From the NCBI RefSeq assembly GCF_002994745.2, contig NC_037093.1, positions 49,518,384 through 49,582,383 of the forward strand: a stretch of DNA of 64,000 nucleotides. Reading direction: 5' to 3'. This document shows, one piece after another, positions 32,591 through 44,617 of the stretch. The notes under the pieces are model-generated. The model ran no database searches and was not told the DNA's origin. It worked only from the letters and a program-made list of their open reading frames with translations. The stretch comes from Rosa chinensis. Its lineage: Eukaryota > Streptophyta > Magnoliopsida > Rosales > Rosaceae. Within the stretch, counting starts at the first letter, position 1. Every line of letters starts with the position of its first letter. The position numbers were made by a program, and so were the translations under genes.

Positions 32591-33805
32591 GATTATTTTG
32601 TTATAATGTTATATTAATGCATATTTCAATTACTGACTCTAAATGAATCTGCCTCTATTTTGGCATATGGTACTCACATATTGGTATCAAAAATATCAAT
32701 TATATTTTCAACAGAATCGAGGTATATATTTTCATGAGTTTGACAACTTCAATTTAATTTCCTCTTATTATCTTATCTGATAATTTGATATAAAACTGTC
32801 ACTCATGTTTCTTGTTTCAATTACATGAGGACTTAAAATTCCTCCACTGATTGTTATACAATTAAATAGATCGAAACATCTTGTTTCTTGATCTCCAATT
32901 ATGTCAGGACATTTGTCCCTTCTCTTTATGAGTACATGTGAACCTCTGTTAACTCCACTTTTAGAACATGCTTCTAATTGTGAAGACTCAAACTAAATGT
33001 TTTGAATATGAGGGCTATGGTCCCTAAATCTATTATTATTGGAGTATATGCTTATACCCATATGGACTACTATCCCAAACTCGAAATTTGAGTATATCAT
33101 TTTGACATTTTTCAGTGTCAAACAATAATATGAACCACGTGTTCATTAATAAATTCATTTTGGACCATGAATGTTTATGATAAATATAATGACAAACATA
33201 GTTGTCTTGCATGCATATAATGCAACTATGGACATGATCCATTGCAATTGTTGATAATTTTTCACAAATGATGCTTCCAAAAGCTAAGGTAACAATCATC
33301 TCAAGAGTTGCATATCTTGATTGATGGCCGACTCCAACTGAGCTCATATTATGTTACATATATGGAATTACCACTGCATATATTGGTGATGAAATTTCCA
33401 CCGACTTTATGTTGTATTAATCAACTATGAGTATACTACTGTATACTATATCATGAATTAAAAATTTCATTGAGCCAAATAAATTTATTTTGGCGTGACT
33501 AATGTGTCATTACTATGTCATGTAGACTCATCTACATACATACTCTACATTGTTGTTTAATACAACAATAATTGCAAACTTTCCTAACGAGGATATTATA
33601 ATTTATCGCATATCTGCGAGTTGTCACTTTAATAAGACAATTCACCCATCATTAGGGGGAGAAATATTATGAAAAATGATATGAATTGGTGTGTGATATT
33701 TATCCACCATGTCTTATTATTATCTTAAGAAAAAGTCTCAATTAATTATGAGAAATTGAGAAAGTGACACTTATTAAAGACAAGTTTTTGACCTAAAAAT
33801 TGGTT
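32591..33805. other. copia interior, no readable coding
   Basis: AT-rich sequence with TGCATATATTGGTGATGAAATTT-like stretches. It occupies the place where protease/integrase would lie, but no family motif survives. GGGGGAGAAATATTATGA near 33656 resembles the spacer between copia domains. Confidence 0.4.
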
Positions 33806-34579
33806 TGGCACTATGCCAACAAACCCATCAGACGACAGACATTGACTGTCGTCTGATATGAAGAAAATCTGTCGTCTATTAAGCTGATATCTGATTGACG
33901 TTCAGACGACGGGTAAAGCCCGACGTCAGAAGTTCACTCAGACGACAGACACCTCAAAAAAATCTGTCGTCTGAGTGTGCCTAAATATGCACAAATTGTA
34001 AGTATATGTGGTTAGATATGAAATAGAACGATAGTCAAATGTTGTTGTCGTCAAACTCTAGCAACAGACTTTAAAAATAATCTATTGTCTGTTTTAATGT
34101 GAGACGACAATAAAATGTCGTCTGAATGTGCAGAATTTCAAAGTTTCTTTGTTACATCTGTTGTGTGCAATGATTTTACACAACAATAATCAGTCGTGTG
34201 AATAACACTATGACTATAAACTCCATCTTTGTCTGTGGATTTTGGTTGTTTCAAACAACATAATTTTGCTTGAATTCTGTTGTTTGATGTTCAATTGTTT
34301 TCCTTTTTATGTTGTGTGATTTGGTTTACAACCACAGAATTTGGCTTCAATGTGTTCTTTTCTTAATAAAGCAACATACATTCTAAAACCTGGAAACCAT
34401 AATAATGTACCATACATTCATCAGAACCTGGAAATATAAACCAAAATATACCATTCATATAGAAAGTGGAAATCGCTTTGTACCATATATTCATCAAAAA
34501 CCTGGAAACCAGTAACAACATATCCATTGATAAACACTGCAAAAACTGTACTACTACTTCAAGCAACCACCAAACTACA

Positions 34580-34705
34580 TCAATTGTTCCAAATATTCAA
34601 CAAAGTAAAATCGATCTAGCCTGAAGTAGCCTCTTTAACGAATCCATGAAGTGAATGGTTTCTTCATCCAGATTCACAACAGCCAACGTCCAATGACCAC
34701 AGTTC
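34580..34705 (-). pseudogene. Ulp1-type protease catalytic fragment in CACTA-2
   Basis: The minus strand reads LISIVNCGHWTLAVVNLDEE, then TIHFMDSLKRL. This is the C48 peptidase segment with the catalytic His (HW) and Asp (DS) environment. Upstream and downstream parts are missing. Ulp1-like genes are recurrent passengers or second genes of CACTA elements. Confidence 0.65.
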
Positions 34706-35099
34706 ACAATAGAAATAAGTCTAGCTCTCATTCAACTAGTTGAGACAGAGCATAATGATATGTCTTATGTCTTCTTCTCTGAACTTTATCATCAACACTC
34801 TGCCTTCTGAACACATGCAATAGTTTGAAATATGTTTATAGCTACTGTAAGATTGTTCAGTAAGTGGTGCATTTCAGTAAAACAGAACAAAGACTACATA
34901 ATTGAAGTCTTAAGATGCACAAAGTATATATGTGAAACCCAAGTATGATACCCCAATCTTTGTATTCATGAGTAGTAAAGCGATATAACGAGTAAGAAAT
35001 AAACATTAATATAATAAAAGCTTTCAAATTTGATCTGATGAAGAGAGAAAGTAGGATAAGGATCACTAAAATTTAACAACCTAGGTCCCCACCAATCAA

Positions 35100-36835
35100 T
35101 TAACAAAGAACTTAAAGCAGCAGTTCGGAATTGGTATATTTGCAATGTTAAAGGGGCCAGACTATATGCAAGTGTAGTTCAACACAATGATCGTCTAGGG
35201 TATTATAGCATTACCTTTGACAATGGGAGGTTGAACAGTTTGCAATTCTAGGCATTGTAGTTTGATCAAAGTGTCAGTCAATGTTCAGGTATAACTTACC
35301 ACAACAGAGTGCTTTCTAAGTGTCATTATCTGGACCATATATTTACCTTCAAGTAGCCTTCAACGATTGAGATGGCAGCATTTGAACGGTTCATTTGCAG
35401 AAACACCAATTACCGAGCTCCCTGCTGCTTATTGTCAAAATACAGATTGCAGAAAAAGCTTCCGAACCCCAATTACTAGTCAAATCCCAGTCAGCATCCA
35501 TTCCACAAAATCTTCAGCCTAAGACAGGAAAACCCATGCAATGGAAATTAGAACTGTCATGCCTAAGCACAAAATCTTCTTGATGATTACACTGTCATGC
35601 TCTCGATTTTTATTTCTTTTGGCTGATTGGAACTTGAGGAAAACCATAACCTTTCTTTGCACAATTGCACCAATAAGTTTGCAGCAATCCAACTCAGTAG
35701 ATCAAATTAATCTCACTTTATCTGCAGCAATGAAAACAGAAAATGTACCTCCCAACCATGTGAAGTGTTGCTACATACCACTTCAACTTCATCCCCTTGC
35801 TCCATGACAAAGGCCTGGACAGATATGTCACAAACGAACCCTGCAATGCGATAAACAAAAACAATACAAAGTTAAAATTTCTATTAAAATAGAAATAATA
35901 AGAAATTTATCAATACAAAAGGCCATGATTTGAACACGAAAAATCATTCTATACAACTAGAAGTAATCTCACGAAAGTGATTTCTGATCTTCAGTTTTAC
36001 AGGTAGTGTTTAGACAAAGACAGAAACCCAATGCATTATCAGACTCGAGAGATTAGCTAAAAAGCAGCAATATATTGGAATATATGAAGGGCAAAAATTT
36101 CCCGTGGACATTGCTTCAAATTACCTACATTTGATGGGTAACCAATGCCATTGTCTCCACCTTAATGACCAAATCATTTACTCAGCAGGGCCTAATTTGA
36201 TAAACAACCGCAAATAAGCACTCACTTCTGCAGTAAAGAAAATACAAGGAACAACATAACAAGAAGTAAGATACACAGAGATAAGTTCGAGAATTCCAAC
36301 CAACTTCAACATGTCACCATCTCAACTCCAATAAGAAGAATTCATATAACCCATCACAATATTAACTGATATATCAAAATTTTGAAAGACTAATTCCTTC
36401 TCAAGCTAAGGGACCACAATTAATTTCAGAAGCAAAACTTCAAACAAACCCAGAATACCATAGGAGAAGAACTTGAAAACCCATTTCCCCTTTTCTTACC
36501 CTCGAAATTTCTCATAACTAGAGGATTCCCAAATCTACACAAGTACAAAAGAAGATCAAATTCACCAAAATCAAATGTAAAGCTTCAAACTTTGTTCCCC
36601 CACTTTTCTCCATTTCATGAAAAACCAAAAAGCTCAGCAATTTCTGCTCATAAAACAAAACCTAACAGATTCAAGTTCATAATTGAAAGCCAAAATGAAA
36701 GAATCCAACTAACTTGTCATGAGCTTCTACAGCATCGTATACTCTCAACCCCACCATCATTACTCTTTCCTTCCACCTCACCCTTCCAACTTGCAGCTTT
36801 TGGTTATGTATTGCTATTGGTATTGAGATTAGTAC
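35100..36835. other. CACTA-2 interior, one possible unidentified exon
   Basis: On the minus strand, 35830-35745 reads FVCDISVQAFVMEQGDEVEV followed by VCSNTSHGWEV, then a GTACATTT donor-like site. It looks exonic and resembles an Agenet/Tudor-type N-terminus, but this is not certain. The rest has no recognised coding. Confidence 0.35.
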
Positions 36836-37114
36836 CTTCAAAGACCTCGCTGTATTTCCCTCTCCCAACTTTCCTCACAACCTCATAATCATATTGATCA
36901 CTGCAAAATCACAATACAAATTCCAACAATAAATCCCTAATCTAGCTCAACTCTACTCCATTTTAGCTAATCTCACAAAATCGGATTGAAAAAAATCGAG
37001 GAATCAGATTCGGTTAGGGTTTACTTACCCCCATTTGACGGTGAAGGACTCGTAGTCCGGGTACTCCTTGGGGCGTAGGATCTTGATGTCGGCGTAGCCA
37101 CCAGCTTTGGACAT
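36836..37114 (-). pseudogene. captured casein kinase II alpha subunit, exons 1 and 2
   Basis: CK2-alpha is a nuclear/cytosolic Ser/Thr kinase. Exon 1 (37114-37029) reads MSKAGGYADIKILRPKEYPD and YESFTVKW. Donor GTAAGT follows. Exon 2 (36900-36836) reads [20 protein letters not shown] and EG, including the Gly-rich ATP loop GRGKYS, with acceptor TGCAG and donor GTACTA. The two exons join in phase and contain no stop, so capture may be fairly recent. All later exons, including the catalytic HRD and DWG motifs, are absent. Confidence 0.87.
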
Positions 37115-37700
37115 GGCTACGAGATTGGGAGGCGAGATCTGAGTGGGCTTGGGATAAAGGAGAGGAAACCAATTTTTTTTTTTTTGTTCTGTTGTATGAG
37201 GGAGTTCGATATGGGTGAAGAGGGAATTAGAAAATTGGATGAGGAGGGAATCTAAAAATTGGATGAGGGAATCTAAAAAATGGGTAGCGAAAACGTTGTT
37301 GTGCAGCGCGAAACCATTCTTTTGAGTTTGATAAATTTGTCGGGGTGGGGGGGAGAAATTTGGAACTAAATCCCTTCATGTTATGCCAAAAAAAAAATTG
37401 CTATGGCAAATTTCAAAGTCATTATCTCCTTTGACGAGACCACAGATAAATGTTGTCTGAATACAAACAAAAAACAAAGAGCTACAACACAAACTAAAAT
37501 TAATTTATCTCCTTTGATTAAACGACAGATAACTGTGGTATGAAAACAAACATAATTCTCAAAAGTAACTTACCATGGTATGTTGCTATATTCAGACAAC
37601 AGTTTTTGGGCTGTCTGTCGTTAAAATATATCAGACGACATAAAACAACTTGTCTGTCGTCTGAGCCCTGTCGTCTGATGAGGATATTGGCATAGTGTGG

Positions 37701-39223
37701 GCTCGCCACCCACCAATGGATTTCCAATCCAAATTTTTTGCACGCATATTTTGCGAGTGGTCAAACTAGATGGTCTTCCCGCCATTAGGGGGAGGAAACA
37801 CTATTGTAACGGCGTGCATTATGTGGGATATATCCACCAAGTCCAATGTTTTAATCTCCCTATAAGGGAAGATTATACAAGCCCTATAACACTCGTTATG
37901 AGGTTATACAAAGATCCACATTCTTTAATTAATTTGTCCTAGAGAGACAACAAATGCCCTAAAAGAGGCATGGGTACCGGATATGAATAAGCTTATTATA
38001 GCTAATGCATGCATATATTTTGAATGTGTGATAGATCTCTAATTGATGATCATTGATGATATCTCATCTGTAGTTGCAACTAAATATCATCAAGGGCTAT
38101 ATACTACCACGTTTCATTGTGTCGACAAATCATACTATTGGCCAAATTGGAAAGAGGCAATTCCAATGAATTTAAATATTGTAAACGTGATGATATAGTT
38201 GGACTTTATCTACCCTAAAAAATTACAAAGGGTGTATTAAAGTGAATTGAAATCACTATGACACAATTCTCTTTATAGAGACATGGGCATTCTTCTCCAA
38301 GCGACAACTTTTCTATAAGTACAGTGTTACATATAGCTATTATATTGACGAGAGGCTTATAGCAGGTTGTCATGATTATTATGAAAATCTTAAAGGAAAA
38401 TTACTAAAAGCAAATCCCCAAATGTGTCATTATAAGCATGCATATTGCTTAATCAAATCCTTGACCGATTCATATTGCCAAAGGCAAGTCCATGAATGAA
38501 TGAGCTTAAAGCTCACTCATGGAATCAAAAGTCTAAAGCTCATACATACTCATTCAATTACGGTCAAAGTGACTTATTGCCTCAATGAGTACTATGACAA
38601 GACTAAGAAATCGAATTCGAATCATGCTCACAATGTAGCAACATATTCTAACTTTCGCGAAGTTATGAATTGTCTAAAGCTCATATTGAGCCTATATGAA
38701 ATTATCAATTACACTAATTGATATTTATGGCTAAGTATGCCATACATAAATTTCAATGCTCGGAATATTGTATAAAGGTAAATGTGTCAATTGTTGTTCC
38801 TTTATATTGTTATTCTTTGCTAATATCTTTATCTATAATTTGAGCATATGAAATTGGTTCTACTTGAGGTAAGATTTATTATCATAGTTTTATTGGTATT
38901 ACCCTAACCTTTTGCAGGAATTGCAATTCATGATGAGTCCCCTTTATGCAAAGCACACATGGTCTCACCTATGTGATCGGCACACCATATCCAATATACA
39001 TGGTGCATGTATTTTATTGCATACATGATTGAAGCTTGCAAAAATTAGGGGGAGATTATCATCAGGGGGAGCATTCAAAATTATGCTACCTAGGACATAT
39101 ACGCGTTGTACTCTTTTTCTCCTTCGACCAGGGTTGTTTTTTGTTACCTGGCAAGGTTTTTGACGAGGCAACATTAAGCGCGTCCAACACCATATCATTT
39201 AGTGGTGAACATCCAAGGGGGAG
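37701..39223 (+). pseudogene. copia polymerase and 3' region remnant
   Basis: Near 38130-38190 the plus strand keeps SYYWPNWKEAIPMNLN, the conserved start of the copia reverse-transcriptase region. The YVDD-bearing core is deleted. From 38900 on there are purine-rich spacers (TTAGGGGGAGATTATCATCA; GGGGGAGCATTC) and a GTTACCTGGCAAGGTTTTTG segment typical of the non-coding stretch before copia 3' LTRs. Confidence 0.6.
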
Positions 39224-39647
39224 TGTTATAAATATTATATATATGTGGCTGTCCACTGTAAATACTCATTAGTTATGTCCTTATGATGTAAACATTACTC
39301 CTATATAAAGGGGTCTAATGAGAATGAAATAGACACTTCTACCTCCTCCATATTCTGTTTCTCTCTTCTATCTCTATATTTTTCTCTAGTTTATAACAAT
39401 TGAAACATTATTACACAAATTATCTGTCTCAGATAGATATATGCTAAAGAAAGGAAAGAACCCTGTACTTACTATAATATTTTAATACTAACAACAATCT
39501 AAATTACTTAATTAATCTGCGAATAAAATCTTTTTTTTCTTCTTCCTCCGTTCTCCTGGTACCAGCGGGAAAGGAGATATTATTGTCCTACTGTAGGTTT
39601 AGTAACGAAGACTTTCCCTCGCACCAACTCCTTTTTGGAGAACACCG

Positions 39648-41271
39648 TTAGCTAGACTCCTTATGGCGATGAAACTGGACAAATTGAGATATAAACTCCG
39701 ATGGAATACGGACAGGGCGATAGTCTTTATTAAGCCACACAACTGTGGCCGTTCCTTCGAAGATAGGCTGTTTTGATATCATGCCATGATTAGAAAGTTA
39801 CTCGGCGTCAAGGGAGTCAAATGTGATTGTAAATAAGATTAGAGTGATTATGGAAAACCTCTAGATTTGGCAGCTTGAAAATGAATTGCTCAAGATACAG
39901 GCGAGCGGCTGAGGAGTTAGTCATCCGCAACTTTATGACAAACTTGTCTCCACTCTATTTGCACATCATGTAAAAGAAGCAACGATGAGTTTTCACACTA
40001 CTCACAGCGCACACATACAAGCATGCATACTATAGTAGAACAAGGGATAAAAAAAATGGTGAACATTTACATTGTGCGGTGACATACGTTTCTTAAATTG
40101 CAATATTAACAGAAAATGACTTGAGAGAGATTCGAATGAAATACATACCTTTAGAGGTGCAATGAATTTCAGAGACGATGCTGACAAAGCCATTGCTTCA
40201 CCGGTTTGGGTAATTGCATCAGCACTCAGGCCGACGCTTTCTAAATGTTCATCAAAAGCTGATCAAAATGTTGAAGCACGAATGTCAATCTATTATCACA
40301 TATGGGGTATAGATTTGGATTCATTTAAAGGCCATGTGTTACGCCATGGATTCATTTCCCATGAGAAAATCAACACCCTTGATGCCTTGATTTAAATTTG
40401 GCCACCAAATTAAGCAAGCATGCATGTACGAAAAACAGTGTTGATATTAAAGAAAAGCCTTTCAAAATATAGAAATGTTAACTATATAGTTCTGATACGA
40501 ATGAATATAGAGGTCTCACCGTGCTGGCAATAATCTACATAGACAGCATTGTTAACCACGCCATACCGATCAAGCTCATATTCTCGGACTTTAAGCTCAA
40601 CATCATAAAAACCACTCCTTCTGCAAGGTTCAGAATGGAGAAAGCCTTTTTTTATTACATATTGAACTTTATGATCACTTGCAGACATCCAATAGCTTAG
40701 AAGTTAAAACATATAACATGCCTAGGCACATTACACAATTTTGGTCGGACAATCAACAAAACCATGTCAGATAGAAGGTTAAACAAATTGCATCTTTTAG
40801 TCTCCAAGATGCACGAATTAAGCAAATGCTAGATCAACAATGTCCAATTCTTAACCGTAGATAATATGTTTTAGTCACCAAAATGCACGGATTTAGATGA
40901 AAAGAAAGGTACAACAAAACCCATGCAACAAGCAAAAATTATGACTTTAACAAGGGTAGCAAGCTCTTGAACCCAAATAACAGAACTTTTTAGTATGATT
41001 GAATTACGAACTTTGTCTATGACATATACATTTTTCGGATTTTTTACCCATTTTTGGAGGGTTGTATTTATTAGGACCTTAAGCGACCTCCCATATCGCA
41101 TGCAACGGAAGTGCTGCATATTCTGACAGTGGGGAGTGATCGGAAACGTGTCCGTGTGGTTGGAAAAGATACCGATTGACGGTGGGAATGGAGTGAAGTA
41201 GGAATGACGCATGAGGAGGGAAAGGTCACGTGATTGTAGTCGGCAATTGAATATGCCTGCAACCTCAACAT
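39648..41271 (-). CDS. acyl-lipid / acyl-ACP thioesterase (ALT/FatM family), five exons
   Basis: Plastid hot-dog-fold thioesterases of this family release fatty or beta-keto acids from acyl-ACP, feeding lipid and methylketone pathways. The gene model has exons 41271-41078, 40620-40520, 40258-40149, 39954-39859 and 39767-39648. They join in phase to 206 codons and end at TAA. Exon 1 encodes a Ser/Arg/Thr-rich, acid-poor plastid transit peptide. Exon 2 carries the signature [13 protein letters not shown] with the catalytic-loop Asp and Asn pair, and YCQH. Exon 3 reads [18 protein letters not shown], exon 4 [20 protein letters not shown], and exon 5 [11 protein letters not shown] to the C-terminus. 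All junctions are GT-AG; the exon-1 donor (GTCCTAATA) is weak. There are no internal stops. The length fits the family. It is the only host gene in the window that looks functional. It sits between an old copia insertion, whose 3' LTR ends only 250 bp beyond the stop codon, and a fold-back array upstream. Confidence 0.85.
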
Positions 41272-41395
41272 CTCTGCTGCTTGGGAAAGCTAGAGAGTGA
41301 AAGCTTTCTAAGAAAATAGAGAGAAATGAGAGAAAAAGAGGTATTGTACAGGACTGAAATGAACGGGAATGAAAAGTACGAGGCTGAGGTTCAAC

Positions 41396-41402
41396 ATTTA
41401 TA
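41396..41402 (-). promoter_or_regulatory. TATA box of the thioesterase gene
   Basis: Minus-strand TATAAAT in TTGTATAAATGTTGAAC lies about 125 bp upstream of the ATG. It is followed by a CT-rich leader (CCTCTTTTTCTCTCATTTCT) that is typical of plant 5' UTRs. Confidence 0.6.
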
Positions 41403-41756
41403 CAACGAGCTGGGTTTAGCAGTTGAGTAACACGTCGTCTACAGCTATAGGGGCCACAATGTAGAGCTAATAGCATATATAGTAAGTAATTCGATACCTA
41501 ATTAATTACTACAGAAAATAGGGCTAATTAGAGCTAATTAACTAAGCTAAGTAAGTAACAATTATCAGAATCTTCAGTAGCAAGGCAGCTTGATTTCCAT
41601 TTGACTTTATCAAGTTAATAGAGAGAGTGTGTCAGAGACGGAAGCTAGTGTTTTTTTTTTTTTTTTAATATCAAGAATAGGACATAGGCACTAATGCACT
41701 ATGAACACACTAAACTGCTAATACTTTCCACAAAAATTATAGACACACACACAGTC

Positions 41757-42812
41757 TTTCTATGCTAAGGAGATTTTAAAATCTAAGGATATCTTTGAAT
41801 AGACTTACTTTTCGATTGCATATCCACATCTTAATCGTTCAGTTTTTAGGTATATATGAGTAGATCATTTCTGCAAATTTTCAGCCAAATTGATAATAAT
41901 TAAGACATTCAAAACTGCGATTTACAATTATGAATACGAACGGTTCATGTTGGACAGATTTGGATTGTTCATTGATTTAATCTAATTCGATACCTTAATG
42001 ATCATTAATTTGGCTGAAAATTTGCATAAGTGATCTATACATTAGGACCTAAAAATTGAACGGTTAGGACGTGGATATGCGATTGAAAAGTGAGTCTATT
42101 TAAGGATATCTTTATATTTTAAAATCTTAGGATATTCTTGAATAGACTCACTTTTCGATTGCATATCCACATCCCGACCGTTTAGTTTTTAAGTATATAT
42201 GAGTAGATTATCTCTGCAAATTTTCAGCCAAATTGATAATCATTAAGACATTCAAAACTATGATTTACAATTATGAACAAGAACAGTTCAGGTTGAACAG
42301 GTTTGGTTTGCTCATTAATTTAATCAATTTGGTTGAAAATTTGCATAAGTGATCTATATATTAGGACCTAAAAACTGAACGGTCGAGATTTGGATATGCG
42401 ATTGAAAAGTAAGTCTATTCAAGGAAATCCTTAGATTTTAAAATCTAAGGATATCCTTGATTAGACTCACTTTTTGATCGCATATCCGTAAATTAGCCGT
42501 TCAGTTTTTAGGTATATAAGTAGATAATCTCTGTAAATTTTCAGCCAAATTGATAATCATTAAGACATTCAAAACTGCGATTTACAATTATGAACATGAA
42601 CGGTTCAGGTTGGACATATTCAGTTCGTTCATTGATTTAATCTAGTTTGATACCTTAATGATCATCAATTTTGCTGAAAATTTGCAGGAACTGATCTATG
42701 CATTAGGACCTAAAAACTGAACCATCGAGATGTAGATATGCGATTGAAAAGTGAGTCTATTTAAGGAAATCCTTAGATTTTAAAATCTAAGGAGGTCCTT
42801 AGCATAGAAAAA
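41757..42812. repeat. three tandem fold-back (MITE-like) units
   Basis: The outer ends are inverted (TTTCTATGCTAAGGA at left and TCCTTAGCATAGAAA at right). Inside, TTTTAAAATCTAAGGATAT-type junctions occur at 41774, 42117, 42436 and 42778, dividing the array into units of 343, 319 and 342 bp. Each unit is itself an inverted repeat: its left arm (AGACTTACTTTTCGATTGCA, then TATCCACATC) pairs with its right arm (GTGGATATGCGATTGAAAAG), with a spacer holding GTTCATTGATTTAATCTA. (AC)n microsatellites lie on both sides. There is no coding content. Confidence 0.9.
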
Positions 42813-43377
42813 CTACAAACACACACACACATACAAGGACGTTCAAAGGTGGACGCCAGTGGAAAACGAAAAGAAGCTGATGTCTAATGTCAACCATTAG
42901 ATTTCATTAATGAGATCGGACAGCGATGCTCCATTTATGTAGTGTTTGTCTTTCTCTCTCTTCAAAAACCGAATTACTAAAGTGAAGATGAAAAAATTTC
43001 TGTTTCTTTTGAAGCCAATTTAAGATTCAAAACAACACATATCAACCCATTAGAGAATCCATGACTCTTTATGAACAATCTCTTATCTGCAAAATCTAAG
43101 TTTTTCCTTTTTAATCAAATTTGAGGAATTGTAGTCACAAATCAAAATTTGGGAGAATTTTGTAGCATTTTGAGATAAGAAATTGATCTATGAGAGAAGA
43201 AGGTGGGTTTGGATCAATGCCAATTTTGGGCTATTAGTCTGAGTGAGTGGAAAACAAAGAAGAAAGACAGAAAATAAAAAGAAGAGGAAAGAAGGAGAAA
43301 CAGAGCTGCTAAAGATCATTGATGGGTTATACACAGCCGCGTTCATAGTAGGCTCCTACATTGTGAAATAGGAAATT
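42813..43377. other. non-coding spacer
   Basis: AT-rich sequence with an (AC)n tract and a GAGGAAAGAAGGAGAAACAG purine-rich stretch near 43270-43300. No gene recognised. Confidence 0.5.
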
Positions 43378-43745
43378 AAAATTCCATGATGGAGAACCCT
43401 TATTGCCAATAAATGCTTCTAGAATCGAGAAAATTGTATAGATCCTTTAAATAACCTTTATCATCTTTGAAGTCAACTCCCAGCCCACCTACACCGTGTT
43501 TTACATCACACGCGCCGTCAAAAATTAATTTCAGGCAACCTATAGAAGGAGGCTGCCAAATAGTAGTAATAACAGCTGGTGGAATGATCACATTCTGTCT
43601 CTTAGCATTACACCATTCAAACTCCAAGTGCCATTCATAGGCAATCAAGGCATTGTTAATTAAGTCACTAGGCTTCAAAGCTGTTTCTCCATGCCTATGT
43701 AGATTTCTATTCCTCCACAGCCACCAAAGGATGAAAGCAAAAGAT
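43378..43745 (-). pseudogene. LINE RNase H / zf-RVT region, 3' part
   Basis: The minus-strand frame runs through FILWWLWRNRNLHRHGE, the typical bridge between the zf-RVT domain and RNase H of plant LINE-type proteins, then WQPPSIGCLKLIFDGACDVK with the first catalytic Asp of the RVT_3 RNase H domain (FDGA), and GVGGLG. It ends within the RNase H domain. The matching upstream part of the same frame lies at 61693-61785, on the far side of the copia nest. Confidence 0.75.
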
Positions 43746-44044
43746 ATGAATTCTTAGTTGATGATTATGACAGCTAAAGCAGGGACCAAGTAGTTCTTTA
43801 TATAGGCTTTTAGTTTTAGGTTCCTTCCCATAAAGGAAATCTAAACATAATAGCAATAGGAACCATATTCCTGAAGTGTGTACAGAACAATTTTACCTAC
43901 TGTAATAAGGTATGGTCATACATACCCTTATTGTAGGAGGAATGCAATTAGAATAACATAACTTAGTCCAATTACATGTTCTGTATGAAGAGTAATGAGT
44001 TACTGTGACTTTAGTTGATATTGATTAGTCCACAAAGCCTTACA
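43746..44044 (-). repeat. copia-1 3' LTR
   Basis: About 95% similar by eye to 61399-61692. It contains CTATATAAAGAA near 43797-43808 (minus TATA-like in reverse) and begins right after the polypurine tract on the minus strand. Confidence 0.85.
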
Positions 44045-44617
44045 ATCTCCCACTTGGACTTGTCAATATTCAACACAGCAAGAATTATCACTTTCAACCA
44101 GATATTGTAATTATGAAGTGCTCGCTGGACAAGTCATGAATTCCAAATCATCCTCACAGCTTAGTCAATTTGCAGTTAACACCATTAGACAATGAGAAGA
44201 CAGATGTTTAACCAAACACCAGCACCTCATTACCAGAATGTAGCAACCACAAATCACAGGAGCAATTACCTGTACACAAAATACTCATAGGTGCTTATGA
44301 ATGTGAAATATAATAGCACAAATAAGGTCCTTACTGTAGGATTCAATAATAGAATCAGAATGCATATAATTTTGCTTACTGATATTACAAAAGAAAATTC
44401 AAGTTCTAACTGAATCATCATAGTTATGCAAATCTGCAACTGATGTTTAATATCCTTGAAAAATTCTGAACTTTCAAGCTTAACAATGTATGCAGAACCT
44501 TTATAATGATGAGAGCTTTAAACAAATAAACTTCTAAAATAAATATTACTTAAGATAATTTAAAGTTTTCAGCTACTAAAGTATGATTCATATAATGAAC
44601 TCATAAATGACTCCCAC
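44045..44617 (-). other. copia-1 3' untranslated region
   Basis: A non-coding, AT-rich stretch between the end of RNase H and the polypurine tract of copia-1. No reading frame was recognised. Confidence 0.6.

Larger units (their letters stand above)
33809..37697. mobile_element. CACTA-2: same terminal family as CACTA-1, TSD TGG
   Basis: The element begins CACTATGCCAACAAACCC and ends with the reverse-complement terminus GGCATAGTG, with TGG on each side (33806-33808 and 37698-37700). Subterminal CAGACGACAGAC/CTGTCGTCTGA repeats match CACTA-1. It is 3,889 bp long with no transposase. It carries a CK2-alpha 5' fragment and a Ulp1 fragment on the minus strand. It is inserted in the copia element and so is younger than it. 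Confidence 0.9.
30387..39398 (+). mobile_element. decayed Ty1/copia element with both LTRs, TSD ATTGA
   Basis: The LTRs (30387-30563 and 39224-39398, about 175 bp) start TGTTATAAATATTATATATA, carry CTATATAAAGGGG as TATA box, and are nearly identical. The flanks are ATTGA at 30382-30386 and 39399-39403. A polypurine tract AAGGGGGAG precedes the 3' LTR, and TTATCAGCACG follows the 5' LTR as the probable primer-binding side. The interior is badly decayed: a gag remnant, almost no polymerase, and the usual copia 3' region with TTTTTGACGAGGCAAC-type sequence. It has been enlarged by a hAT MITE and by CACTA-2; without these it is about 4.5 kb. Confidence 0.9.

Noticed and set aside
43746..44044. 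Reading 43746-44044 and 61399-61692 as independent solo LTRs
   Set aside because: The polypurine tract, matching orientation, TCTTT flanks and split LINE frame show they are the two ends of one element.
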